Origin: Aphrocallistes beatrix
Lineage: Eukaryota > Porifera > Hexactinellida > Sceptrulophora > Aphrocallistidae
NCBI GenBank assembly: GCA_963281255.1
Contig: OY725500.1
Coordinates: 3,901,184-3,965,183, forward strand
Length of the DNA stretch: 64,000 nucleotides
Direction: 5' to 3'
A model generated the notes under the pieces. The model was given only the letters and a program-made list of their open reading frames with translations, did no database searches and was not told the DNA's origin. Below, in pieces: positions 55,901 through 64,000 of this stretch. Numbering within the stretch: position 1 is the stretch's first letter; every line of letters starts with the position of its first letter. Made by a program: the position numbers and the translations under genes.

Positions 55901-57304
55901 AAGTATTTTTATCGAAAAATTTGAGAGCTTTTTGATGGTGATTTTTTTAAATATTTGAATTTAATTAAAGCCTAGGCCTTAATTACATTTTAACACTTCT
56001 ACTTTTATTTTTCAGTCAAAATGGCATTATTTCTAATAATTGATCAAATTAAATTTGCCCATTTCCACCCAAGGTATTTTATCATACTTTTTAACGCCAT
56101 TTGATAGTAACTGTGGAACATGCTGATACCGAATTCTTAAATAGAAATGTACCCAATACTCTGTCTAACCTGCTCGACAGCGTAGTCCCTCGATTGCACT
56201 GCACTCTCTTTCTCAGGATTCCTAACATACATCTGCATGGCCTGAGAAAAGGCAGGAATTCTCTGCTTCAGCTCTTCCACACATCCATTCAACTTATCTC
56301 TGAGTACAATGTCCGTCGTGTCCTGTTTCCTTCCCTCCACCAATTCTAACAGTAGCACCACTGCTTCTGTGAACCCTTTGAAACAGACCAAGAGTCCCCG
56401 CATAGACCTGACTCCAGCTACTAGCCCGAGCCGATCCAGAGAGGAGTAGGCCGACCTGATTAACTTTCGTTTCTCGCCCGTGTCTAGTGCACTAAGCAAG
56501 CATATGCTTCCGTCTAACAGCCCCCGCGAACTGGCTAGATTATTCAAACACGAAATAATCGTGGAAATTAAAGACTGGTTGATGACTCCTTTAAATAGTT
56601 ACTCTTACCAATAAGTTTATCACAGTTCCTATGGAACGTTTCCTGATCACTTTCCCTCTCGCTAGCATTGATACTCTGGATAGCGTCGTTAATATCATTG
56701 GCAGCTCCTATCAGTTTATCTCTGCCGGTATTGACGGAATCTCTCAGGCTACCTCCTTCATCAGGTACCGTCGTGTCAGGACGCTCATTACTCAGAGTGA
56801 ACGTCTCAATCTGTGGAGTTTTTAACTGACAATGTTATGTAGTGTATTTACTACGGCCGTAACAATATACGTACTTGTATCAGAAATGCATTTTGATATG
56901 AAGGCAGGCCTTTGGTTAATTCAATTTGGTTCTAATACTCAAACAATTTAATTAATGAAACATAATCCAACGAATTAAGAGTGATTCGGCCTTATTCGTT
57001 ATGAACATTCTAAAGTACAGTTTTATTACAGTACAATTGGTAAAATATCATCTCTATAATTATTTTTAATAAAAAGACTATTCACCTCGTTGGCTAATCT
57101 TTCAGAAGCTTCTAGCAGAGTGACGGCCTGCCGAGAAAGATCAGGAAAGGAAGCTCTCAATGAGTCTTGCTCTCTCATCCCCGCCTTCTCCACCAGCACC
57201 ACCAACTGTGCCACTTGGGCAGCAAGTGGGGACAACAGAATCTCCAGCTGTCTATGCTGCAGACCGCTGAGACTCTTCAGCAGTAGTCCCTCTGACAGAG
57301 GCAT
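46924..57304 (-). CDS. Vinculin-family protein, enlarged, 9 exons
   Basis: Exons in coding order: 57304-57086, 56810-56609, 56534-56170, 55247-55067, 53735-53523, 53460-52925, 51442-50938, 50392-48137, 47441-46924; phases agree throughout and give about 1664 residues, against about 1066 for vinculin. The N terminus (LEILLSPLAAQVAQLVVLVE ... FPDLSRQAVTLLEASERL) matches the vinculin D1 helix bundle. The C terminus matches the vinculin tail: ARRLHRETETYMDIGNPF, then SADKRMRSNLCYYADMIP, QLRILADVKASM and LVKNAENLMNAVSKTIRAAE. A Pro/Ser-rich strap precedes the tail, encoded inside the 2256-bp exon. Vinculin links talin or alpha-catenin to actin at adhesions, and its tail binds F-actin and PIP2. About 500 residues of additional helical bundles and a low-complexity linker (exon 50938-51442) are unusual. 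It could be a lineage-specific vinculin or a vinculin/alpha-catenin relative. Confidence 0.88.
47501..47580 (-). repeat. TATA-hairpin repeat copy 4
   Basis: Minus strand: ACTCATTTTAGGCGGGAAAC, then TGGGGTATTTGCTATAAATAGAAATGACCCCA in two pieces: arms TGGGGT and ACCCCA around the TATA loop. In the last vinculin intron. Confidence 0.75.
54252..54289 (+). repeat. TATA-hairpin repeat copy 5, core only
   Basis: Arms GTGGGGTCA and TGACCCCAC pair perfectly around AAGGTATAAATAGAAA. Relative to copy 2 (TGGGGTCCA/TGGACCCCA) both arms changed together, so pairing is kept. In a vinculin intron. Confidence 0.7.
54433..54747. mobile_element. Mutator-like MITE with perfect 9-bp TSD
   Basis: Inverted ends share CGGAAGTTTCGTCGCTGATA (left from 54439; right, inverted, to 54742) with GGTAAA and GAATGG outermost. 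TATTTTGTG flanks both sides (54424-54432 and 54748-54756), the 9-bp duplication typical of MULEs. 315 bp, non-coding, in a vinculin intron. Confidence 0.78.
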
Positions 57305-58016
57305 CAGTGTACGTGAGTGCTAGGGTTTGTTGGTACAGGGCTGGGGTTGGTTTACCGATTTTAGGGCTCGGTTATTTTGGTTTCCTCCAGGGCGGTTAAC
57401 CGGTTAATCAATGTCAATATTAATTTGTACAAATATGGATTTTTGACAAGCCTTTAACCTGATATTTAAAAATTTGATAATTTTCAGTGGTCTCGAAATA
57501 TACGATGGTTATAAAATAGAAATTATATCGTATTTTCAATTTTTTAGAAGTAATATTCATGAATTTCTGTCGAAAAACAAAGAAATTAGTGTAAATATTC
57601 AGAAAATAAAGCAGATCGGCAAACCTATCTAAGATTTTCTTAACCGTAAAGATTGACGGTGGTTAACCGGTTAACCGAATCCAGCCTTGAATTGGTAGAA
57701 GCAGGTCTTCATAAGGTTCTCAAAATTCAGAACTCACATTTAGTAGAATTTGTTCACAGCTTTGTGTTGAATTAAGTTTTTGATTGAGCTTAAGACCAAT
57801 CGGTTGAAATCATTAAACATAGGTTTTCACACATTTTTTTTAATTTTAATATAAATGTCTACTACAGTTAAGTTATGATGCACGTAATTGATTCTTTGAA
57901 AATAATCAAAACGTTAAATCAACGAAACAAACAATTTGCTTACAATACTAGTTGAATCAATAAATAATGCAGGGTGTAACAGCTATACATACAAATGTGA
58001 CAGGTGGCAATAGTGG
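57305..58016. other. Region between vinculin start and CHFR stop
   Basis: Almost half is the hAT-like element at 57336-57689, which begins 31 bp upstream of the vinculin ATG. Unless an upstream non-coding exon exists, the promoter of the vinculin gene overlaps this insertion. The remaining part is AT-rich 3' flank of CHFR. Confidence 0.45.
57336..57689. mobile_element. hAT-like element just upstream of the vinculin start
   Basis: Ends CAGGGCTGGGGTTGGTTTA and TAACCGAATCCAGCCTTG are inverted repeats; sub-terminal GGTTAACCGGTTAA occurs at both ends. Flanks TGTTGGTA and AATTGGTA agree at 6 of 8 bases, compatible with an aged 8-bp target duplication. Confidence 0.6.
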
Positions 58017-59762
58017 TTAGGTGAACCGTGTCTGATCGCAAGCATGATTAAAGTTAGTCGCGTGGAGAGGTTTATGAAATTGAGTTTTACAAGCACTCCC
58101 GTAGTAACAGTCGGAACGATTGGCAATATTATCTGGCATATCTTCCTTTGGGATATCTTTTCGGTAGAGAAAAGCTAAATCTTTGAAATTTTTCAGCGCG
58201 CAGGCATAGCAAATTCTTGTTTTGCCAGAGATAAGAGTAGATCGACTATCTGTGCATTTGTATTCGCCTTTATCAAGTTTTTCTAAACACTGCGCTAACA
58301 TTTCTCTAACACCTATTTTTTTCTTCGCCAAGTAAATATTCAAGACATTTGATTCAGTCGAACTATTAATCACAATTGTAGCCATGACAGCTGGTTCGAA
58401 TGCGAAGTTTTTGAACTCATTCAAGCAGCCTTTACAACTCATCCCCCAACAACCCCAGTACATATGGCAGTACGCGTTCTTACACACATCACAATGCTGT
58501 GGAGGAACCGTAGTATCCGTGCATGTACTTCTATCCGGCATAGGCTGACAGCAACATGTGCAGATGAGATGAGCTGGCGAGGCGAAGGGACACACGTATG
58601 GAGATGGAGTGACCACTGCAATTGTAGTGGTTATCGGGGGGAGACCTAGGAACCCAGGGCACTGTCTGCACTTGGTGAATATCCCCGGAATTGGGAATAG
58701 CGCAGTAGAAAAGGGAGTGACGGTGGTGAGGGTAGGGAAGTAGGTGGGTACCGGGATGTATTCATCATCGGAGGGACTGTAGTACTCCTCATCTTCAGTG
58801 TAGAGACCTCCAAGCGCGCGCTTTTTAGGCGGGTATAGTAATTCATCTGTGATTTTATTTTTCTTGTCAAGTTCCGCTAAGTCGTCAGGATTTCGCCGCT
58901 TTTCAGGATTGGACTTCAGATAGGTTTCAATGAGATTGTTCACAAGGTGATTTTTCGCGATCCTATCCACCACAGCTCGACAAGCGGGACAATCTCGCGA
59001 AATATCCATCCATTCAGAGTAACAGCCGGCACAATAGCTGTGCATACAAGGCTGTAAACTCACAGCCATATGCATTATCTCCTGACATACACCGCATAAT
59101 AATTGCTCTTCGAACGACTCAGATTTGTGAAGTGAAGGTAGTTCCTTATACCCAGCCTTCTTGAGTACTTCAATCTGCTTCGAACTAATACTTTCCGACT
59201 TTTTCCCTCCCGTATCCGTAATAGCGGAGAGTGTGGTTTCTTCCTCAAAGTGTACCGGTTTCTCCTTCACTATGCAATCATCATCATCATCCTTAACAGC
59301 AAGATCTTCCTTCGGTAATTTCGGCTCTTCATCACTCTCGACTAGGCTGATTTTTTCCTCGGAAATAGAACTAGTCTCTTCGATCAGGTTCTTATCGTAC
59401 ACGGGCAGTAGAATTAGACGCAGATGGAGATTGAGTTCGTGCGAGGAATCTTTCAACACGAGTGTGATTTTATCTCCATCGTGAATATCTACCTGGTTAT
59501 TTTTCCCAATGCGGACTCCGTTCAAGAGAATTCCATTTGCGCTCACGTCCGTTAATTGAGCTGAATTTGTTTCTGTGTTATAACTGAATCGAGCGTGGAC
59601 CCCGCTTAGATATGGATTGTCTGTTAGGAAATGATCACAAGTGGACTTACGACCAATGGTAAACTCCGTTCTGTTGAGAAAGATGTCATCTGTTTTTGTG
59701 TCATTTTTGAAAACTTCTAATTTGCCCCAACCACAATATTCAACTGCTGATACAGAAGCCAT
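58017..59762 (-). CDS. CHFR: E3 ubiquitin ligase CHFR (FHA-RING-PBZ)
   Basis: 581 residues from the ATG at 59760-59762; an upstream TTG in frame is not a likely start. Residues 10-105 are an FHA phosphopeptide-binding domain (FTIGRKSTCDHFL, YLSGVHARF, NGILLNGVRIGK). An acidic linker with CK2-like sites follows. Residues about 221-262 are a RING finger (CGVCQEIMHMAVSLQPCMHS, CPACR). A Cys-rich region (about 365-470) follows, and at the C terminus (about 548-572) a PBZ poly(ADP-ribose)-binding finger (CYYGSACKTQFHKPLHATNF, then H). This order is diagnostic for CHFR, a mitotic-stress checkpoint ligase recruited through poly(ADP-ribose). Human CHFR is 664 residues. Intronless here. Confidence 0.95.
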   Translation of the reverse strand: MASVSAVEYCGWGKLEVFKNDTKTDDIFLNRTEFTIGRKSTCDHFLTDNPYLSGVHARFSYNTETNSAQLTDVSANGILLNGVRIGKNNQVDIHDGDKITLVLKDSSHELNLHLRLILLPVYDKNLIEETSSISEEKISLVESDEEPKLPKEDLAVKDDDDDCIVKEKPVHFEEETTLSAITDTGGKKSESISSKQIEVLKKAGYKELPSLHKSESFEEQLLCGVCQEIMHMAVSLQPCMHSYCAGCYSEWMDISRDCPACRAVVDRIAKNHLVNNLIETYLKSNPEKRRNPDDLAELDKKNKITDELLYPPKKRALGGLYTEDEEYYSPSDDEYIPVPTYFPTLTTVTPFSTALFPIPGIFTKCRQCPGFLGLPPITTTIAVVTPSPYVCPFASPAHLICTCCCQPMPDRSTCTDTTVPPQHCDVCKNAYCHMYWGCWGMSCKGCLNEFKNFAFEPAVMATIVINSSTESNVLNIYLAKKKIGVREMLAQCLEKLDKGEYKCTDSRSTLISGKTRICYACALKNFKDLAFLYRKDIPKEDMPDNIANRSDCYYGSACKTQFHKPLHATNFNHACDQTRFT

Positions 59763-60858
59763 ATACAGAGAAAGTTCTCCCAAATAATCCGATAATTGCT
59801 AATTAAATATGTATACAAATTCCAATATGGTTTAACATTGTGGGCACTAGATTTTGAAAATTGTCCTTGTATACATTTTTTTTGTAATTTTAATTGCATA
59901 TTTATGTATCTCCAGTAAAATTACCATGCAGTTTTATTAGCTTTCTTGATCAAAATTTATCATATGGAATTTTATTTAATATCGCCAACATCTACTAAGA
60001 TTTAACATTACTTTCCATGGCTGATCTAATCACTTTTCTAAGTAGATTTATTATCGAAATTCTTAAAAATGAAAAGTAATCCCCTGTTCCATTCTAAGAG
60101 GCTGTCAAATCATAAACAACTTGTCAAACTTGATAGGACATCTGACAAATTTAAATTAGACAAAAAACTACTACCAACAAAGTGTTCGTACTTGTGCGCG
60201 ATTTCAATTAGCATAACTTCCTATTTCCCCTTTTGATTAGCTCAAGTCATCAAAGTGATTTATCTGGGATTTATAAGGGATCTTATGAATCGATATAGCT
60301 TCGTCAAGTAATTTTAAACGGTTAGGTTAGATATAAATCGGTTTTAGGTAGTGAATCCTGACGTTATTATTTATGTTAAAATTAACCCAAATTGAAACCC
60401 TTATTAATGTCATGATCTCGACAAATCAATGAAATAATTGCTTCGATTCTTTCAGCAGTCTTATCTATAGGTTATGACAGGGAAACTTTCTACTTTTTCA
60501 AAATCTTTTATCCAGAAAAAACAAAGATATACGTGTGTATGATAGATGTCTAGGCTAAATATTGAGCAATAAACCACAGAAATACATCGGAAGAAACTGA
60601 ACATAATTTGTGAAAAAAAGCTTGTCTATAACAAAGGACTGAAAGGAGTTATTCGAAATCAATCCACCCACTCACAATATTATATAATTTAGCTACCCCA
60701 CATCTAGAATTGGTAGACTCTAGAAGCAAAATATAATTACTTGAAAGCTATTTCAAAGAACTCGTTGCACAATTAGTATTGTATAATCAGAATGAGAAAT
60801 CTTTTTATATATGTTATCTATCGATTAATTTATTCTTTAAGATAGCTAGCTTTTTCTT
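59763..60858. other. Divergent intergenic region, CHFR / beta-galactosidase
   Basis: About 1.1 kb, AT-rich, between start codons facing apart, so it should contain both promoters. No exon or transposon ends recognised. Confidence 0.4.
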
Positions 60859-62793
60859 ATGAAGAGGAAACTTGTCAAGATCGCACGAAAGAACCAAGCA
60901 TCGCTACTACTCGGTCTGATAATATTGGCTCTTTTGTTCTATCTCTATTCTAGATGGGTAACCAAGAGTACACCAACCCTCCAACTGAAGGAACGTGAAT
61001 TCTGGATAAACGGGAAACCGTTACGCATTCTCTCTGGTTCCATTCACTATTTCCGTGTCCCGCCCAATTATTGGGGAGACCGACTAAGAAAAGCTAAGGC
61101 CATGGGACTAAACACGGTCATGGCATATGTACCCTGGAACATACATGAACCCTCTCCTGGAAGGTTCAATTTCAAAGAGATCTACGATGTAACGAAGTTT
61201 ATCTTAGAGGCACAGGAGGTGGGCCTCTACGTGATTGTCCGTCCTGGACCTTATATCTGCGCGGAGTGGGATTGGGGAGGGTTACCTAGCTGGCTGTTGA
61301 AGGATAAAAACATGCGAGTCCGCTCCACCTATGCACCTTTCTTAGCAGCTGTTGATAGGTATTTCGATAAGCTCTTGCCAATGCTAGCTCAACTGCAAGC
61401 AAACCGAGGCGGTCCAATTATAGCATTCCAAGTTGAGAATGAGTATGGCTCATACGGGAACGATATTGAGTACATGAAGCATATCTACAAGGGTTTCCGA
61501 AAGAGAGGAATCACTGAATTACTGACCACGAGCGATAACGACGAGGGACTTTGGACTACCCCACCACCAAACACAGATGTATTAACCACGATCAATGGCG
61601 CGCGTTTGAGTGAAGATTTCATTGCCTCATACACAGATAAATTGAATCCTGAGTATCCGTTGATGGTATCTGAATTCTGGGTTGGATGGTATACAATGTG
61701 GGGTGAAAAGCGATCTACAAGAGATGGCCAAGAAATGACCAATATGTTAAAGACCCTTTTAGAAGCAGGGTTTTCTGTTAACTTCTACATGTTCCATGGC
61801 GGTACTAATTTCGGCTTTACAAATGGAGCCTTACATTCCGAGCATTATACCTCAGACATTACGAGTTACGACTATGATGCACCGTTAACAGAGAACGGAG
61901 ACATAACTGAAAAATACAGACTTTTCAGAAATATTTTAAGCGCTTATCAATTTGGTCGCACCATTCCTGATGAACCTAAGAACATTCCAACTGCATCATA
62001 TGGTGACGCATCAATGCATCTCTATCTGCCAATCTTGGAAACAATAATCTATCTACCAAACCCAGCAAAAACAGATCAGCTTATCTCAATGGAAGAAATT
62101 CCCATAAACCGAAAGGGTGGCCAGCGATTCGGTTATGTTCTCTATCGAACGAGGACGAAAAGTGATTCGAAAATGCTCACTGTCGAAAACTGCTTTGAGA
62201 ACCAAACAGGAGTGATAATGGTGAACAACAAACACCTGGTTGATCTGAAGAATTACAATAAACTAAGCGTGGGTCTCCCAGATATCGAGGGGGAAGCTGA
62301 ATACGTTATAGACATCTTGTACGAGGGTTTGGGTAGGGTGAATTACGGCGATCGACTGGACTACCAACGGCAAAGGTTGATTGGACCTGTGAAGCTGGAT
62401 GGTGAGACTGTCACGGGATGGAGAACGTATGCGATCGAATTTCTTCCTAATTACCTCTCGACTGCGGAAGCTGGGGGCATTTGGAAACGAATGCCGTCGA
62501 AAGAACGCATGCCAATGTTGGTGAAAGGAACTTTCGAGATTCAAGGCATTCCCAAAGATACATTTGCAGATATGTCCAAATGGGGCAAAGGAGTCTTGTT
62601 CATAAATCAAGTTAATTTGGGGAGGTACTGGAAAATTGGACCCCAACAAACCCTCTACGTGCCAGCCAATGTACTGAGGACTGGCATCAACAAAATAATG
62701 GTATTCGAGACAGATATGCCGCCCATCGGATTGAAAAGTCTCGCATTCATTAGTTTTCTAAATAAGCCCTACTACAACTTGATTAGTGCTTAG
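60859..62793 (+). CDS. GH35 beta-galactosidase, GLB1-like, signal-anchored
   Basis: 644 residues in a single exon from ATG 60859. A basic start and hydrophobic segment (residues 17-33) look like a type II signal anchor, not a cleaved signal, as in some GLB1L2/3 proteins. A glycoside hydrolase family 35 barrel follows: FWINGKPLRILSGSIHYFR, YVPWNIHEPSPG, VRPGPYICAEWDWGGLPSWL, acid/base Glu195 in VENEYG and nucleophile Glu272 in SEFWVGWY. MFHGGTNFGFTNG and the beta-rich C-terminal jelly rolls (LFINQVNLGRYWKIGPQQTL) complete the fold. It removes terminal beta-galactose from glycoconjugates in the secretory or lysosomal compartment. The lack of a lysosomal-type cleavable signal and the anchor suggest a Golgi or cell-surface site (inference). 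Confidence 0.95.
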   Translation: MKRKLVKIARKNQASLLLGLIILALLFYLYSRWVTKSTPTLQLKEREFWINGKPLRILSGSIHYFRVPPNYWGDRLRKAKAMGLNTVMAYVPWNIHEPSPGRFNFKEIYDVTKFILEAQEVGLYVIVRPGPYICAEWDWGGLPSWLLKDKNMRVRSTYAPFLAAVDRYFDKLLPMLAQLQANRGGPIIAFQVENEYGSYGNDIEYMKHIYKGFRKRGITELLTTSDNDEGLWTTPPPNTDVLTTINGARLSEDFIASYTDKLNPEYPLMVSEFWVGWYTMWGEKRSTRDGQEMTNMLKTLLEAGFSVNFYMFHGGTNFGFTNGALHSEHYTSDITSYDYDAPLTENGDITEKYRLFRNILSAYQFGRTIPDEPKNIPTASYGDASMHLYLPILETIIYLPNPAKTDQLISMEEIPINRKGGQRFGYVLYRTRTKSDSKMLTVENCFENQTGVIMVNNKHLVDLKNYNKLSVGLPDIEGEAEYVIDILYEGLGRVNYGDRLDYQRQRLIGPVKLDGETVTGWRTYAIEFLPNYLSTAEAGGIWKRMPSKERMPMLVKGTFEIQGIPKDTFADMSKWGKGVLFINQVNLGRYWKIGPQQTLYVPANVLRTGINKIMVFETDMPPIGLKSLAFISFLNKPYYNLISA

Positions 62794-63445
62794 TATATTA
62801 TTTTATCAAATAAATACGGATTATCTCGGTTAAGTGCTAGAATTAATTTGGTTTACAGATGGAATTATAAGGTGCTTATGCCCATATTAAGGTATACGAA
62901 TATATCGCGATCTGGTGATCGTTAACATACTACTAATGTCACCTTTTTTTATCTAATCACCACTGCACTATACTTACAGCGACTTCCTATACTGAAAGTT
63001 TATCTCATTTATCAGAACAAATTCATTTGAAAGGAAGTGCGATTTGAGAATCCATAATAACTAAACATCTATAGTTACCTACAAATTAGGAAACGTTATT
63101 AGAATGAGAATACCATGTGTGACAATACATTTCTGAATCCGAACGAATATTGATACTTAAAATCTAATTGGTAAGTTGTTTAAATATAGATAGAAGTATG
63201 CAATCAGAAAACTTAGAGAAGCAATGCTACTGCTTCTTCATCAGTACGAATACATGATACGGTGCACCCTCTCCTACCAATATTAAGTCTTCAATATGAC
63301 TGGAATCAGTGCGGTATTCCACTAAACTGAATTTGTATCGTAATATAGATATCATGCTGGAAAAGAATTTGCATATACAAAAGAATTGTTCTCAGAAGAA
63401 TCTAGGGTATTTAACCAAACTATTTAGAGTCTATTAATGGGAAAT
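62794..63445. other. Tail-to-tail intergenic region
   Basis: 3' flanks of the beta-galactosidase and ATE1 genes. AT-rich, no gene or repeat recognised. Confidence 0.4.
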
Positions 63446-64000
63446 CTAAAAGATAGCCACGGCTTTCTTGGAGAAGTCGGGTCCCACGAGCTCGCAATAC
63501 TTTCGCACCTTTTCCAAAGTATTCTTTTTCTTCCTCGAAGGTAAATTCTTGAACTCCACTACATTGCCTCCATCAAATATGAGGCAATTGTCAACTCCAA
63601 CAGGCATAGGGTTTTGATCGGGTGCGAGATTTTGATAGACTCCTGTTTTAAGTTTCTCCAAACAATCCTTATAAGGTACCCACTCATGGGTATAAGGACA
63701 ATTGATGTCGGAGGGGTGATACTCGCCTTTATAGCTCATTTTTTGTATCGTGTAAATGAAGAAGCCCATGCAGTACCACTTCTTGATACCGCTTTGTACA
63801 CGGAGATTATGAGTCAATTCTATTTCAGACAGGGCAGAGTAGACACCAGGAGATAGAAACATGAAATTCGGATCGTAATAAGTGTAAACTGAAGATACAT
63901 AGTTTGGTAGTACATCCAGTACTCCCACCATGAAGAGTTTGCCGTCAATAAAATACTGCAGGTGATAACAGCCGTATTTAATATCATTTTTTTCTTCGTG
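63446..64000 (-). CDS. ATE1: Arginyl-tRNA--protein transferase, C-terminal part
   Basis: The frame is open from the window edge (HEEKNDIKYGCYHLQYFIDG) to the stop at 63446-63448, 184 codons; the ATG at 63931 is internal. It matches the C-terminal domain of ATE1: DGKLFMVGVLDVLPNYVSSV, YYDPNFMFLSPGVYSALSEI, YYMGFYIH-like WYCMGFFIYTI, KMSYKGEYHPSDINCP and a family-typical Trp-Val-Pro segment. ATE1 transfers Arg from Arg-tRNA to N-terminal Asp, Glu or oxidised Cys, creating N-degrons. The N-terminal zinc/heme-binding half and upstream exons lie beyond the window. An upstream splice acceptor inside the last 69 bp cannot be excluded. Confidence 0.93.
   Translation of the reverse strand, partial: HEEKNDIKYGCYHLQYFIDGKLFMVGVLDVLPNYVSSVYTYYDPNFMFLSPGVYSALSEIELTHNLRVQSGIKKWYCMGFFIYTIQKMSYKGEYHPSDINCPYTHEWVPYKDCLEKLKTGVYQNLAPDQNPMPVGVDNCLIFDGGNVVEFKNLPSRKKKNTLEKVRKYCELVGPDFSKKAVAIF

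Overview
The window is nuclear DNA from an animal with a compact, AT-rich genome. GT-AG introns are mostly 50-100 bp, and I could join them by reading phase. The genes include a vinculin-family protein, a TGF-beta type I receptor, CHFR, DCAF7, ING and ATE1. A vinculin together with a receptor serine/threonine kinase points to a metazoan. An F-BAR protein that keeps a C1 domain, many short DNA transposons and genes nested in introns would suit an early-branching animal such as a sponge, but the taxon is inference and I cannot name a species.

Layout. 0.6-6 kb: a secreted protein with 45 tandem heptapeptides and an unrecognised polytopic membrane protein. 6.7-14.3 kb: a proline-rich RhoGAP gene of 8 exons whose introns are full of short DNA transposons, plus a probable internal promoter and alternative first exon. 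14.3-18.5 kb: gene-free. 18.6-25.2 kb: a 21-exon F-BAR/C1/SH3/SH3 gene (FCHSD/nervous wreck/Bzz1 type) with an intronless ING gene antisense in one intron. 26.5-28.9 kb: a TGF-beta family type I receptor. 29.1-33.1 kb: a tandem pair of coiled-coil/NHL genes, one with a broken frame. 33.4-42.2 kb: the 7-exon thiolase ACAA2, whose two large introns hold three minus-strand genes: an HSD17B12-like reductase, DCAF7, and a SAM/E2/U-box fusion. 42.3-45.8 kb: a small coiled-coil gene and two doubtful small ORFs. 46.9-57.3 kb: a 9-exon vinculin-like gene of about 1664 residues. 58.0-59.8 kb: CHFR. 60.9-62.8 kb: a GH35 beta-galactosidase. 63.4-64.0 kb: the 3' end of ATE1, cut by the window edge.

Work shared between the genes. 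Ubiquitin and proteolysis: CHFR (RING E3), the E2/U-box fusion, DCAF7 (CUL4 substrate receptor) and ATE1 (N-degron). Actin, membrane and adhesion: RhoGAP, the F-BAR protein and vinculin. Lipids: ACAA2 and the HSD17B12-like reductase. Nothing suggests co-transcription; the arrangement is nesting and tail-to-tail packing.

Most unusual: (1) a single reading frame carrying SAM, two ubiquitin-like segments, a vWA-like segment, a UBC fold with an intact catalytic cysteine, and a U-box; (2) a dispersed repeat of at least five copies that keeps a TATA-like loop between pairing GGGGTC/GACCCC arms; (3) a gene-conversion-like tract between the NHL paralogues; (4) an animal F-BAR protein with the C1 domain known from fungal Bzz1. 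Exon borders come from reading frame and splice consensus alone and may be off by a base.
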